A DNA stretch of 64,000 nucleotides from Tetraselmis striata (GCA_006384855.1 VCJN01001836.1:1-64000), one strand, 5' to 3'; counted from the stretch's first letter, positions 33,838 to 45,512 are shown. A program made the numbers and translations. Notes: generated by a model from the sequence alone, not told the origin.

Positions 33838-36800
33838 TCACGTTTGAGAGCCGCTGTAGCGGTCGGCCAGCTCCGGGGGCGGGAGCTCGTCCATGATGCC
33901 CGGCTCTTCCGCTAGGTGCTGCCTGATGGTGGTGGTCCGGTCCGCGAGGAACGTCTGGTCCAGGAAGTTCTCGTACGCCACAGGGCTCAGGCTCTGCGCG
34001 GACAACACGCAATGACGGAGGTACACCCGGCAGGGCAGCACGTCGTCCCTGCGGGCAGACAAACACACACAGGTCGTGATCTTCTCTGCCTGGACGGCAC
34101 CGCCTGGCAGCTGAGTTACGGCCCGGCTTCACGAAGCCACTTAGGGTCGGCCATGCCCGTTGCATGTTGTCGCTGGAAGGCCATACGTGCACACACAACC
34201 AGCTTAACTTCACGCCACGTGGCCGATAGCAGCACGTGACCCCTGATAGCAGAGAGCGTGTGACATACAATACCGGGAAAGGGTGACGAAGGGTGGCATC
34301 CCTCAAATCTTAAAACCCTAAGCGAAACCCTAACCGCCCCCGCGCCCCCCCCCCCCCCCCCCCCCCCCCCCCCGACAAGCAATACGCATGCTTGCCATTC
34401 CCGCTGTGAGAGGCTGTCAAGTTCTCTGCATTGCCGTGTGCGGGTGCCGGCCCACCGGCTGTGGCAACACCCCAAACAATAACCGCCCCAACCCATGACG
34501 TGCCATATGCACCAAACACTGGCAGATGTGTAATACAGGTAGGTAGCATCCAGCCTCAATTTGAGGCTTATGCAATGAGTGTTCTAGGCGGGTCAGCTGC
34601 TGTTGTGTTTATGGATATCCTGGCGTCAGCGGAAACCTGGCAGGTTTGACTGAAACCCCTTCAACTCAAGCAATTGATACCCATGAAACGATTGCACGGT
34701 GTACTACAGGGGTACCACACGTTGCAGAATCTAGCCTGGCAATGCATGCATGCAAGTTGGACCCGGGGCCAAGTGTGACAATTGCACTCCTGGGTTGCGC
34801 ATGATTGCCCCCCCTCCCCCCCCCCCCCCCCCCCGAGTAGGGCCTTCTCGCAGCGCCGCACCTCCACACCCGCTCCACGCCGTACTGCACGTAACGCTGC
34901 TGCCATTCGTGCGGTGGGCAGCGCTTGGCCTTGTACTCCTCGTCCGAAAAGCGCGCGCAGATGAGCTGCGGAGAGCACCCGGCGAGTCAGCGGCGCTACG
35001 GCCACCACATGGCGCTGGCCATGCGGATGGTGCAGGTATGGAAGGGAAGGGAAGGGAAGAGGGGCAGGAGGTGGGCGTGCGCACCGCGAGCTGCCGGCAG
35101 GGCGAGCCGTCCAGTTCCTCGGCCTCCACCTGCCACGCCGAAATCCGCTGTTATTGTCCCACGGTTACCTCTAAGGCCACCAGGTTGCGTGTCTTGGTAG
35201 TGCCACACCACGGGTGGGGGGGGGGGGGGGGGGGGGGGGAGAGAGAGAGAGAGAGAGAAAAGAGAGAGAGGCGCAACAGGTCACTGGCCGTGTTCAAAAG
35301 TAGCGCCAAAGAAGTTCGGGCTTAAGCAACACCGAAACAGTATTAACTGTAGTAAGGGTAGCAGAACGTCCTGTAGTTCAATGAAGCAAATCTGAACAGA
35401 CGGAAAATATGGAGATATGAGAAGTTTGAATGCTGACATGGGTAACGAAAACTAAAGTAAAGAATCTTTTTTATTATAAACTTGCGTAAGGGGGGGGGGG
35501 GGGGGGGGGGGCGCACCGCCACAAAGCGGAACTCGTGCTCGCGCTCCACAAAGTCCTGGGGGAGGGCAGTGGGGGCAGCTGAATGTGGGCCATCGGGGCC
35601 GAGCACGTTGATGACAACACCTTCAAAACCAAGCCCGGGACGAGGAGGCGCCGGGCATGTGGATTGAGAATCCATGGTGTGCGTGCGCTGTGGCAGCAAC
35701 AGATGGTACACCGCCCCGGGTCGCCGGGGTCGCGGGTCGCAACGGCAGGGATTATGGTGGTAACCATTCTGACATGATCAAATGCTCAGTGAGAAACGAC
35801 CCGCATCAATCGCGGGAAAAACGACGACGATGTTGTTGTTTCCTGCGTCGGACGTGTTTCTTGCTTTCTACCCCGAGGCCGTAATTCCGAGGTGTACTCA
35901 TGGCACACGACCGGGTTCCGATAAGGCGACAGATCATTTACTGTATACCCGTGTTGCTCTTTGGGGGAGGGGGTTAAGAGCATTCGTGTGCGCGGACGCA
36001 ACGTGCGGCATATAAATAAGGATTAGATACTGAAGCCGGCGCAAAGCGTATCGCGCAGGGGCCCGCCTGAATCCCCGTGAGCTGCCTGCCCGATGTCCCC
36101 ATGCACGCACGCGGAGGGCGGCGCCGCCGAGGCAACCCCTGCTGCCGGCGGGACCCACCTTGACGGCCTGCTCATCGCCGAGGTGCACCTCGAACAGCGC
36201 CACCACCGTCTCCGCCTCGGGGTGCGCCTCGCAGCTCAGGCTGGAGATCTCCCCCTGGCAGCAGCGGCAGCAGCGCCACCTCAGGCGGACCGTGGACCCA
36301 GGTGCATGGCCATCACCCCCACCGGCCTACGGGATGTCGTCTTGGCGTCCGGGCTATACCGTGTCGGGGCGGGCGATCCCCCGCCGGAAGAAGATGGCAG
36401 CGGTGTGCGCAAACACGCGCCGCCAGCCCTTGATCTGGACCACCGGGGGGAGGGGGCACAACAGAGAAGGATGATCAAGATGCAGCATGTCCCCGTCGCT
36501 GTGCAGCGCGTGAGGGAGGTATGTAAGCATTGAATGAAGTTGCGGGGGTGCAAAAAAATGGAGCCACCATGGGATAACCTGCAGAGGAGAGCATCCCCAC
36601 TACGGGCGGAGGTCTAATTTTCATAGTGGGGGAGGCTGAATAGGGGGGCACTAGCTGTCAAGCCTGGGGCAGTGGGTCACCTGGTGCAGCCTAAAGAGGG
36701 CTCTCACAGCATGCGGCCGTGAGTTGGGGAAAATATGGGGGGGAGGGGGGGGGGGGGGGTAAAGGGGAGTTATTATTGTTATTAGTGGTATGTTGTTATT

Positions 36801-37066
36801 ACGCAACTGTCAATTTATGCGCCTACTGTGGGGCAGCTGGGACCGGGTGGGTGGGCGGCCTCACACCCGGCCCGTGCGGAAGTTGCGCAGTCCTGGGAAA
36901 GTCAGCCGGGAGGAGCGCTCTGTGGCGGGCGGGGGATCGAGCTGTCAGCGAGATGCCACAGGTCGATGCCGGCTGGGTGCACGTCGCGCGCCCGGGGGGG
37001 GGGGGGGGGGGGGGGGGTAACTGTTAGCAGTGCACGCAGAGGCAGGGAGGCAATTGGAGCAGCTTT

Positions 37067-37108
<42 letters not shown>

Positions 37109-37342
37109 CGGACAGCAGGGAGCCAAATCCCGCCACCAGCATCCATCCCTCAGCATCCTGTGGACCGGACGAGCAGCGAGCGCTGAGAATCAGGGTGAGC
37201 GCGGGTTTCCGCCGTCAGGTGTCAGCTACAGAACTAAGCCGAGTCGATAGCATGCCCACGCAAGCCCGTGCGGCGAGCGAGCTCGGAGAACCCTGATGGC
37301 GGCGCGGCGCGTGTGTGCGAGGTCGCGAGGTGCGAGGTCGCG

Positions 37343-37391
<49 letters not shown>

Positions 37392-37574
37392 AGCCACCTT
37401 GAATGTATGTCTGCTTTTGTTTATTTCCCTTTGCAATATATGTTGCTGCTGTCTCACTGTAATCATCGAAGACTAGATGACACTGCCACTCTGCTACCCG
37501 CTTACCGGCAGCCCAGTGAAGGCGTCGTCCACCTCCTGGCCCGCCACCAACTCAGCGCCACCCTCGGAAACCAT
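33838..37574 (-). CDS. GGCT-fold (gamma-glutamylcyclotransferase-like) plant-type protein
   Basis: Nine exons join with perfect phase agreement: 37574-37506, 37157-37109, 36919-36867, 36434-36360, 36254-36159, 35555-35517, 35129-35085, 34965-34862 and 34048-33838. They encode 246 aa ending in TGA. The N-terminal MLVAGFGSLLSERSSRLTFP is the GxGSL substrate-loop region of the gamma-glutamylcyclotransferase fold. It is followed by GWRRVFAHTAAIFFRRGIAR, EISSLSC, FVEREHEFRFVA (Glu-rich catalytic region), ICARFSDEEYKAKRCPPHEW and PCRVYLRHCVLSAQSL. The pattern matches a protein family I know from land plants and algae with this whole-length order. The substrate is not established, so I give no enzyme name. 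An in-frame upstream extension to 37811 could add a transit-like leader. The gene converges on the WD40 gene. Several introns begin or end with long C/G runs. Confidence 0.85.
35690..35880. repeat. Dispersed intronic repeat, copy 2
   Basis: Contains CATTCTGACATGATCAAA, GTGAGAAACGACC and GGGAAAAACGACGACGATGT, and resembles 27070-27310 in the neighbouring gene. It lies in an intron of the GGCT-like gene. Confidence 0.35.
37344..37391. repeat. 48-nt C homopolymer
   Basis: The longest homopolymer in the window, in the first intron of the GGCT-like gene (G-run on the coding strand). Its exact length may be a sequencing estimate. Confidence 0.8.
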
Positions 37575-38266
37575 CGTCCCGCCGACGTCACCTGGCGCGG
37601 CGCTTGCTGTGCAGTGAGCTGATCCAGACCCAGGTCGGCACGGGGTTCGGCGCGCGGCGGTCGGCGCGCGGCTATTGGTCGCCCAGTTGCCGCTCAGTGT
37701 TGTCGGCTTGGCGTCGTTGCTACTGCTTCGGTAGCCGCAACTGCGCCGCGGCGGGGCGCTGATGAGCGGTGCGCCGGCTACATGCGCTGCGAGTAGGAAC
37801 CTCAGCGGCATAGAAGAATCCGGAACTACACTTCGGGACGTGGAAGCGCAAGTGCGCTGCTAAAGATGGGTGAGGGCTTGATTGTGCGAGAGGGATGCAC
37901 GGAGTTGTAGTGGATCCAACATTAACACAATAGCTACGCCATGGCGGTCACTACCGCGATCGGTAGCGCACGCCGCTCGTACCTGTACCGTCCGCACTCT
38001 GAACCGTGCGCGCATCCCTCAGCCATCCCGCCTCGTGCAGAGTGCGGGCCGCCTCCAGGCTTTAGGATTGCTGGATCTTTTGGTACAAATCCTCTTCTGC
38101 ACTATAATGCAGGAGGTGGATTTGTTACTGCTTTTTTGTAATTCATACCAGTACTAGTACCTCTACGGGCCGCATCTCTCAGGCAATATAATTACATGAG
38201 CTAGCAGCAAAAGGCGATATCGGAAATCACCAAAATAAAAGGCAATCAGGCAATATGGTATAAGAT
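37575..38266. other. Upstream region of the GGCT-like gene
   Basis: Promoter-side intergenic DNA between the GGCT-like gene and the Copia 5' LTR. The minus-strand frame extends in phase to an ATG at 37811, so part of it may be 5' coding sequence. Nothing else is recognised. Confidence 0.4.
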
Positions 38267-38593
38267 TGTTGGCTAGTCAGACCCTGGCTAGCCCTGCTTT
38301 GTCAAACCCTACACCCGACAGTTAAATCACCATCGTCACCATGTCAGGTGACCGTTCGGCGACCCGGCGGTTCCCCTCCCCTATACAAGGGCAACGCTTA
38401 GCAGTTCTAGTAGTTTCACTTAGAGACCCTAGAGATACCGGCCAACTACCCGTATCCATCAAGAGTGCGTGCGAGGCTGACCGAGGTGTGACCGTTCAGC
38501 CGCACGACCATACATATATATATAGCCCGGAATTCCGGAACTGTAATCATTCCTTCCTTCTCTGCTTCCAGTTCCTGAGCCATCCCTTTGTCA
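38267..38593 (+). repeat. Copia 5' LTR
   Basis: A 327-bp direct repeat with TG...CA ends. It contains a TATATATATATA box (about 38513-38525) likely to be the element's promoter. Confidence 0.95.
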
Positions 38594-39078
38594 GGCTATG
38601 GGCCCTCTCACTTGGTAGACTTCCTCGACAGCATCGAGTGAATTCCACCGACTTCCTTTGCCTTTCTTTTTGCACTACCTCGGCCGCTCCAGCTGCTTGC
38701 CAACAAGCGCGCCGACCTGGAAAAACAGCTCGAAACTGATCGACTTTCCTTTCCCCTTTCATATATCTTGGACACCTGCTTCAACACCCTCGTGTCGACA
38801 ACGTCTTCAGACGTCGTCTCTACTTCCTGCCACTTCGTGTCTGCCTCGGCCTCAACGCCTTTGGCTTTCTCCTTGCTCATCCTCTACAAGCTTGTGGTCG
38901 ACATCATCTCAGCTTGCTGAAAAACATATAATCCTGCAACATCACCACCAAACTCTTCCGGTCATCACATTTACTGCCACTGGCAGGACGACTTTCAACC
39001 TTTCAACCCTTTCAGCCATCAACCCTCTTTAGCCGGACGCCTTTCAACTTAATATATATTTTGTTTCCCCCCATAAAC

Positions 39079-42000
39079 ATGACATCGGCAACCTCCGGCG
39101 CATCCCCCGCTGTCCTTCTTGAGGAGAGCACCATGCAACGTGTCGAGCCACAGCGCGCCCCCAAACTTGCGGACCGGGCAAGCATTGAAGATTTTATCAC
39201 ATGGCGCAAGTCCTTTACATCATGGGCTGCCAGAAACGGCCTCGCTGAGGCCCTGGCCGGGGGCAGTGGCTACCTGCGTCAAAATCTTCTCTTCGAGTGC
39301 GTGGAGGCAGCCGTTCAACAAAATCCTCTTGCAACTGCGGAGGTCAATTATTGCACCCCTCTTGACAACGATGTCCTCGCTATCGACAACCATCATGGCG
39401 CGGTTGCATGGGGAGCGGTGCTAAACATGTTTCAGCAGCACAAGCATAGGCACGTAAAAACGGTACTGGACGGCCTGCGACGCGGTCAACTCGCGCATGA
39501 AGACTTAGGCGCCTACCTTTATCGCATGGAGACTGCGCGCCGTACCTTGCGCACAACCCTGGAGGCGGAGCTTACGGACGACGACTTCATGGATCTATAT
39601 TTTGTTCCCGGTATCCACGAGCGCTATGAGAAACTGCGGGACGACTTGGAGGAGCTACGGGCAGACGGCATCCACTGCGACTACGCAGCGCTTCGCGGCA
39701 AGGTCATGATCAAGGCTCTTCGTGAGGCCGCCAGGCGTCCGTCGTTGTCACCGCACGTTGACCTTATTCCTCGCGCTCCTGCTCCCGTCACCCCACCACC
39801 AGTGGCAATGTCGGCGTCGCTCCCTACCCAGTCCTGCCCCGACCGTGAATGCAGTCGCTGTGGTCGTTCCCGTCACACAGCACCGTATTGCTGGCAAACA
39901 CGGCACGTCAACGGCTCCAGGCTCCTTGATTCCCCGCCGGCGGAGAAACCTGCGTGGCTTGCCAGCGGCGGCCTTCGCACTCCAGCGGGAGCACGCCCGA
40001 ACCCTGTCAAGTCCCAGCCGCCTGTGTTCCCTGGCGGGCGGCCAACTGGCGCTAGCGCCAGCGTCCCTCCCATCGTGGAGTTGCCTGGGGACGGTTTCGT
40101 ATGCATGGCTCACGCCCCCGCTTTTCCGCTCTCCCTTCCCGTCTGCGACGGATTCAATGTGCCCTCCCCCACCGTCGTCGAGACTGCACCTACTGAGCTC
40201 CCGCAAGGACAGCGCAGTTACTCCGTCTCGGCTGGCTGTGACGGATTCGATGAGCTGCTCGACGTAATGAATGGAACGTGTGCTGGCGGAGAGGGCGCTG
40301 AGTGCGCCACCTACACTGACCGCGGCGATTGTGGTTACCTCAATGACACCACGGCCGCGCGGAGTGGCGGCGTTGGTCTGGCTGTGCGCGGCGGTCAGCA
40401 CGACACATGTGCCCTACGTGGATCGGCCTCACCCCTCATCGATTACACAAATTGTGGGCGTAGCTACTCTCTCTACGCTAATGCCCCATCTGCCGCTGGT
40501 CGACTCCGCCCACGTGCCCATTCCTCACTTTGCACACATGCCCTTGACGGCGTATCACTACCGTTGGAGCGACCAGCCACTGAGCATCACTCACCAGTCA
40601 CGGGCCCTGCGACTCCGACTGGCTGCACCGCAACCATGGACATGTGCGCGCCATCCGCATTGGTTTTCACAACTGTTGCTGCACCCCCCGCGTCCGCCCT
40701 GGAGCTTCCGTCCCTTCAGACCGTGGGCCTGGTGCCTCTTCCTCATGCTCTCATCATCAACCATTTCTTCGGGCTGTGCTGCGGTGGGACGCTCTCTCTG
40801 CTCGACGGCATGCTGACGGCAGGCTTTGCGGTCACTAGGGTGACACTTTGCGAAATTAGTCCCGTGCGGAGACGTTGGGCTGCGGACCGCCTTCGGATGC
40901 TGTCTGCCGAGTACCCGACCCAGCTCCACGAGGACGCCTTTCAGGAGGCGTTCTCCTCTACGCCGCAAGACGTGACCTTAATCACTGAGGATGTGCTTGC
41001 GGCCATGCCTCCAGTCACCCTGGTTGCTGCGGGGCCCTGCTGTGAGCCCTGGTCTAGTGCTGGCTCCGGTCGCGGGTGGGAGGATATGCGCAGCGGCGTC
41101 ATGGCAGCCGTCGTTCGCATTGTACGGCATCTGGCGGATGTGCAGCCTGCCTCAGTTTCTTACTTAATAGAAAATGTGCCGGGAGCGCTGAAGTGTCCAG
41201 AGCTTATCCTCTCTCTTGGCGAGCCCCTCATCGTGAACGCGTTGGACTGCGGTTCGTCGGCTGCCCGGCGTACACTCCTGTGGACCAACGCCGCTCCTTA
41301 TAGCTCTCTCATGGACCACTACGCCACTCAACGTCACTCGGCTCCGCCGCTGGCGTCGGTGCTGTCATCGCACGGCCTGTCGCCCGAATGGACATGCATT
41401 CGCCCCGACCAACATCACCTCCCTAAACTAGTCGCAACGGCAGGGAGTTATGCCTTTCGTCCTCAGTCGGACGGATCTCCTGGTGCTGGCATGCTGATGC
41501 ATTTTGGAAAGATTGAGGAACCGGATGCTCTAGTGCGCGCTCTCATCATGGGTTTCCCTAGGAACGCGGTGCTCTGCACATCTATCCCCAACAACGAGTT
41601 GTGTGCAGCCCTCGGAGGCTGCGTCGACCGCAACCTCGCGGTCTGGTTCTTCCGGGCCGTGGCGGCCTATCTTTGCACATCCACGCCCTGTACGGCTCTA
41701 CCTGCGTGTGCTGTTCTTCCCAACACCGCACTCTCCCAGTCCTCAACTATTCCTCCTGGACAGCGGCGCATCGCGGCACGTCGCTGGGCGGCGTCGTCAC
41801 TTCTATACTTACACGACACTGGCGTCCTCGGACCAGTTTCGCCTTGGCGGCCTACGCGCAACAGTTTACGGTGTGGGTACCTTACACGTTACTTACACAT
41901 CTACCGCCGGTCAACCAGTCGTCTCCGTTTTGCGGAATGTACTCCACGCTCCCGGCCTTCTCACCGCCGCTCTTCCGCACGCAGTGGAGTTTCTTTTCAG

Positions 42001-42165
42001 CCAGAGCGCAGCGCAGTCCTCCGGCGCGACTTTCTACTTCGGCCCCAGCACTTCTACCATGACGCTCCCTTGCGGCGCGGACGTCAATGTGGAACGTATG
42101 CACGATGTTGGACTCTACGCGCTGCACGCTGTCGTGACCCCTTCTGCCGATGTGCCCCAAGCTAG
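39079..42165 (+). CDS. Copia gag plus C5-cytosine methyltransferase open reading frame
   Basis: This single open frame starts at the first ATG after the leader and is about 1,030 codons long. Residues 1-240 are gag-like (helical, with HKHRHVKTVLDGLRRGQL and FVPGIHERYEKLRDDLEELR). A retroviral-type knuckle CSRCGRSRHTAPYC follows. After a 280-residue Pro/Ser/Cys linker, a C5-methyltransferase shows motif I FFGLCCGGTLSLLDGMLTAG (about 40764-40825), motif IV GPCCEPWSSAGSGRGWED with the catalytic Pro-Cys (about 41031), motif VI IENVPG (about 41168), a motif VIII-like ARRTLLWT (about 41266) and a motif X-like RALIMGFPR (about 41537). The last part of the frame overlaps the protease start in another frame. 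A role in methylating the element's own or host DNA is inferred, not shown. Confidence 0.85.
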   Translation: MTSATSGASPAVLLEESTMQRVEPQRAPKLADRASIEDFITWRKSFTSWAARNGLAEALAGGSGYLRQNLLFECVEAAVQQNPLATAEVNYCTPLDNDVLAIDNHHGAVAWGAVLNMFQQHKHRHVKTVLDGLRRGQLAHEDLGAYLYRMETARRTLRTTLEAELTDDDFMDLYFVPGIHERYEKLRDDLEELRADGIHCDYAALRGKVMIKALREAARRPSLSPHVDLIPRAPAPVTPPPVAMSASLPTQSCPDRECSRCGRSRHTAPYCWQTRHVNGSRLLDSPPAEKPAWLASGGLRTPAGARPNPVKSQPPVFPGGRPTGASASVPPIVELPGDGFVCMAHAPAFPLSLPVCDGFNVPSPTVVETAPTELPQGQRSYSVSAGCDGFDELLDVMNGTCAGGEGAECATYTDRGDCGYLNDTTAARSGGVGLAVRGGQHDTCALRGSASPLIDYTNCGRSYSLYANAPSAAGRLRPRAHSSLCTHALDGVSLPLERPATEHHSPVTGPATPTGCTATMDMCAPSALVFTTVAAPPASALELPSLQTVGLVPLPHALIINHFFGLCCGGTLSLLDGMLTAGFAVTRVTLCEISPVRRRWAADRLRMLSAEYPTQLHEDAFQEAFSSTPQDVTLITEDVLAAMPPVTLVAAGPCCEPWSSAGSGRGWEDMRSGVMAAVVRIVRHLADVQPASVSYLIENVPGALKCPELILSLGEPLIVNALDCGSSAARRTLLWTNAAPYSSLMDHYATQRHSAPPLASVLSSHGLSPEWTCIRPDQHHLPKLVATAGSYAFRPQSDGSPGAGMLMHFGKIEEPDALVRALIMGFPRNAVLCTSIPNNELCAALGGCVDRNLAVWFFRAVAAYLCTSTPCTALPACAVLPNTALSQSSTIPPGQRRIAARRWAASSLLYLHDTGVLGPVSPWRPTRNSLRCGYLTRYLHIYRRSTSRLRFAECTPRSRPSHRRSSARSGVSFQPERSAVLRRDFLLRPQHFYHDAPLRRGRQCGTYARCWTLRAARCRDPFCRCAPS

Positions 42166-42904
42166 TGCTCGCACACTCTCCTCTCCCGTGCCGGTGGCGG
42201 CGGCCGCTGTCGGCCGTTCGGGCGGTTTTGCTGGCTCTCGTGCCCAGGCTGCACTCCTCCATGCGCGGATGGGTCACACCCATCATGACGGCATCTTGCG
42301 AACCGCCAAACTGGTGCCCAGTCTCCCATATGTTATCGGTGCCCCACCATTCTGCGAGGTGTGCGCACTCGTCAAGTCCACCGTCGCTGCAGTTCCCCGC
42401 ACCGTCGGCTCACGCTTCGAGCATGAACCATTCGCCGTACTCAATCTCGACATATGGGGACCCATGGCTCCGTCGCTTCACGGTCGCCGCTGGATGATTG
42501 GCGCCAACTGCCGGCGCACGAATGTTCACCTGGCGGGCAGTCTTGTTACGCAGTCCGAGGCCGCAGGTGCTGTGGATCGCTTCTTGGCTTTCGCACGCCG
42601 CAAGGGCTTCAATGTCCGTCAGATCCGCGTTGACTGCGCTGCTGTGTTCCTGTGCTCTTCTCTTGAGAAGATCTGCAAAGACGCTAAGGTGGATATGCAG
42701 ACGTGCGACAGCTATAGCCCTCATCAGAACGCGCGTGCGGAGCGCCCTTGGCGAACCCTGGCCTGCATTGCGAAATGCCAACTGCTCTATGCCGGCCTAC
42801 CCCTTAGTTTTTGGGAGCTCTCTTGGTACCATGCAGTCTACATCATTAATCGCAAGTGGAGCGCAGGACCCGGAGATGTTCCGTTGCTCGCTGCTGGTCA
42901 AGAG

Positions 42905-43866
42905 TAAGGCTCCGCATCAAGAATCAATAAAAGATCGAATCATGGTGCACCAGACAGATCGTGAATCGCACCAAGAATCAATATTTAGGCGCGGAATTTA
43001 CTGGTGCACCGATATTTATTGGGCTGTAATATTCGGTGCACCGATATTTAGGCGCGGAATTTACTGGTGCACCGATATTAAGGTACCGGTATTTACTGGT
43101 GCACCGATACTTCGGTGCCGACATTAACTGATGCACCAACATTTAACCGCATATTTTACCGATGCACCAATATTTATCTGCGTAATTGAATCAACGACTG
43201 GTGCACCAAGAATCAACCGAGAATCAGCCACAGTGGGAGACATGTGTCATCGACGGCTTCGGTCGTGACGATGCTTAGAGAGGGTTGTACTCATTGATGA
43301 TTCCCGCGGACGAAGGGGGAGGGCAGGGGCCGCAATCTTTTTCCCAAGTTGTATGGGATTGGTCCCATACATGCTTCTTAGTACTTAGCGCATCACACAT
43401 GCTGCAGTAATGTGGTGTGCGTCCTGTCCACTTGATGCATGGATCAAAGTGTAATAATAATATGATGATGAAAGCCCTTATGTGATAAAAACTCCTCGTA
43501 CTTGCACGAGTAATCATAATATGATGATGTTAATTGAGGCTCATTTTCATCGCATGAACTTGACACAATTTCCTTTCTTCCAGATTAACTTCAAATTCGC
43601 GGAGTAAAATCGATTAATACTGCATATATCACCTCTGGTGCACCAATATTTACACACGGAATTTACTGGTGCACCGATATTTAGACACGGAATTTACTGG
43701 TGCACCGATATTTATGTGGTGGATTTACCGGTGCACCAATGTTTAGCAACCCAATTAAATCGATTAAAGATCGGATCAACTGGATCATGCACCAATTCTT
43801 GATCTTTTTTTTCCGTCATGCACCAATTCTTGATATTTATCTCCTGAGGCTTGATGCGGAGCCCTA
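42905..43866. mobile_element. hAT-like MITE (962 bp) inside the Copia integrase
   Basis: The 17-bp terminal inverted repeats are TAAGGCTCCGCATCAAG and, from the other end, TAGGGCTCCGCATCAAG. They are flanked by a perfect 8-bp target duplication GTCAAGAG (42897-42904 and 43867-43874). An 8-bp duplication with TA(G/A)GG ends points to the hAT superfamily. The element is AT-rich, non-coding, and studded with copies of GGTGCACCGATATTTA and relatives in its outer thirds, arranged like subterminal transposase-binding repeats. It is necessarily younger than the already young Copia copy. Confidence 0.9.
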
Positions 43867-45512
43867 GTCAAGAGGTAGACCTCTCCGGCATGCGGGTCTT
43901 CGGCTGCCCGGCCTACGTGCACCTCGACCGTACGCTTCGCCGAAAGGCGGACGTGGTGGCATGGAAGGGCATATACTTCGGTCAGTCGCCTAATTCTCCT
44001 GGCTGGCAGGTGTATAACCCAACCACCGGCGCGATCTCGGTAACACGCAGTGCGGTGTTCTGCGAGAGCTGGAGGCAGGGCCACACCTTTCCATTCGGTT
44101 CCCAGTCCTTTTCTAGCGAGCCCTTGTTGGAGTCACCAAGTGAGGCGGCGACGCTATACCCTCAGTCGCCAGCGCTCTCTGTTGATGACGACGATGACCA
44201 TGCGCAACCCCCCACATACATTTCCACCGGCATCATACACCCATCAGTGGACTCTCCACTATCGCCTGCCTCTCCGCCTCCCCGCTCCGTGGACAACGAC
44301 GACCATACCCCCGCACCGCAGCCGGTTCTTCCCCAGCTGCCCTCCTCACTGGCCTCACCTTCGTCAACCCTCCTCTCTGCGGAGACCCCCACGTCGCCCC
44401 TGCAACGTGGTTCTTCCCCGCCTCCCACTACCCCGTCCAACGTCAGCCCCCACGCTGTGGCTGATTCTTCCTCTAGCGACGGCGCCGACAACGCTGCCGT
44501 GGACGTCCGCCAGCTGCCACCACTGCCATCTTCCCCGCCACTGCGTCGCAGCACTCGTATCCGCTTCAGCACCACCGATGATTCCTACGTCTACTATGGG
44601 ACCACCAAGTCCTCATGCCCGGCTGCCCCGGCTGCAGTCGTAGACTCAGTTTCGCTTCCCTCCACCATCTCTCAGCACGACATCCCGTGCGACGCCGGTG
44701 TGCCAACCGCCCTCTTGGCGTGCGCGATACCTCGACCTGACACCGCGGGCCGGGAATTTCACCCCCGTTCTCCAGCCCCTACCTCCGGCTTTTGCCTTGC
44801 AGCCTCAGCACCTCGCCATTCCCCTGGTGGAGATCTACCTCCTGACCCGCTCACTTATGACGAAGCCATGCGCTCCCCCTACGCTGCGGAGTGGCAGGCT
44901 GCCGTTGCGGCAGAAAATACTGCCCTTCTCGCTAAACAGACGTGGAAAGTGTGTCCACTCCCCGCTGGGCATAAGGCGCTCGGCACCCGGTATGCCTTTC
45001 GGACTAAATTCTTAAAGAATGGGTATGTTGACAAGCGCAAGGCTCGTTTCGTAGTTTTGGGCAACCACCATGCGAAGCAGAATATGTCTCCGCGTCTGAA
45101 GCTGGACGCGTCATTATGTTCTCTCGCCAGTTTTTGTGCGAGGTTCTCGGACCGACTGCCTTGAAGGACCATCCCGTCACTCTCCAGTCCGACAATGAAG
45201 GCTCACTTTGCAACCTGCGTCAACTTTCTGTGGGCCGGAAGTTGCGACATGTCGACATCCGATATCACTACGTTCGTGAATTGGTCGCGTCTGGAGCCAT
45301 TCACGTGGAGTATGTCCAGTCTGCAGACAATCTTGCCGATATGTTCACCAAGGCTATTCCAAACCCAAGATTCTCCCAGTTGCGGGCCCGCTTCATGCGT
45401 GACCACCGTGCCCGTCCCCAACTCCCCTAGACGCTATTTCGTTTTCACCCCGTGTGTTCTCCACCATCAAGCCCCTTCCACTGGTGTTTGGTTTGTGGGG
45501 GGGGGGGGGGGG

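Noticed and set aside
39870-40970. Minus-strand open frames opposite the Copia gag-methyltransferase frame
   Set aside because: Shadow frames of a GC-rich coding region, with no motifs.
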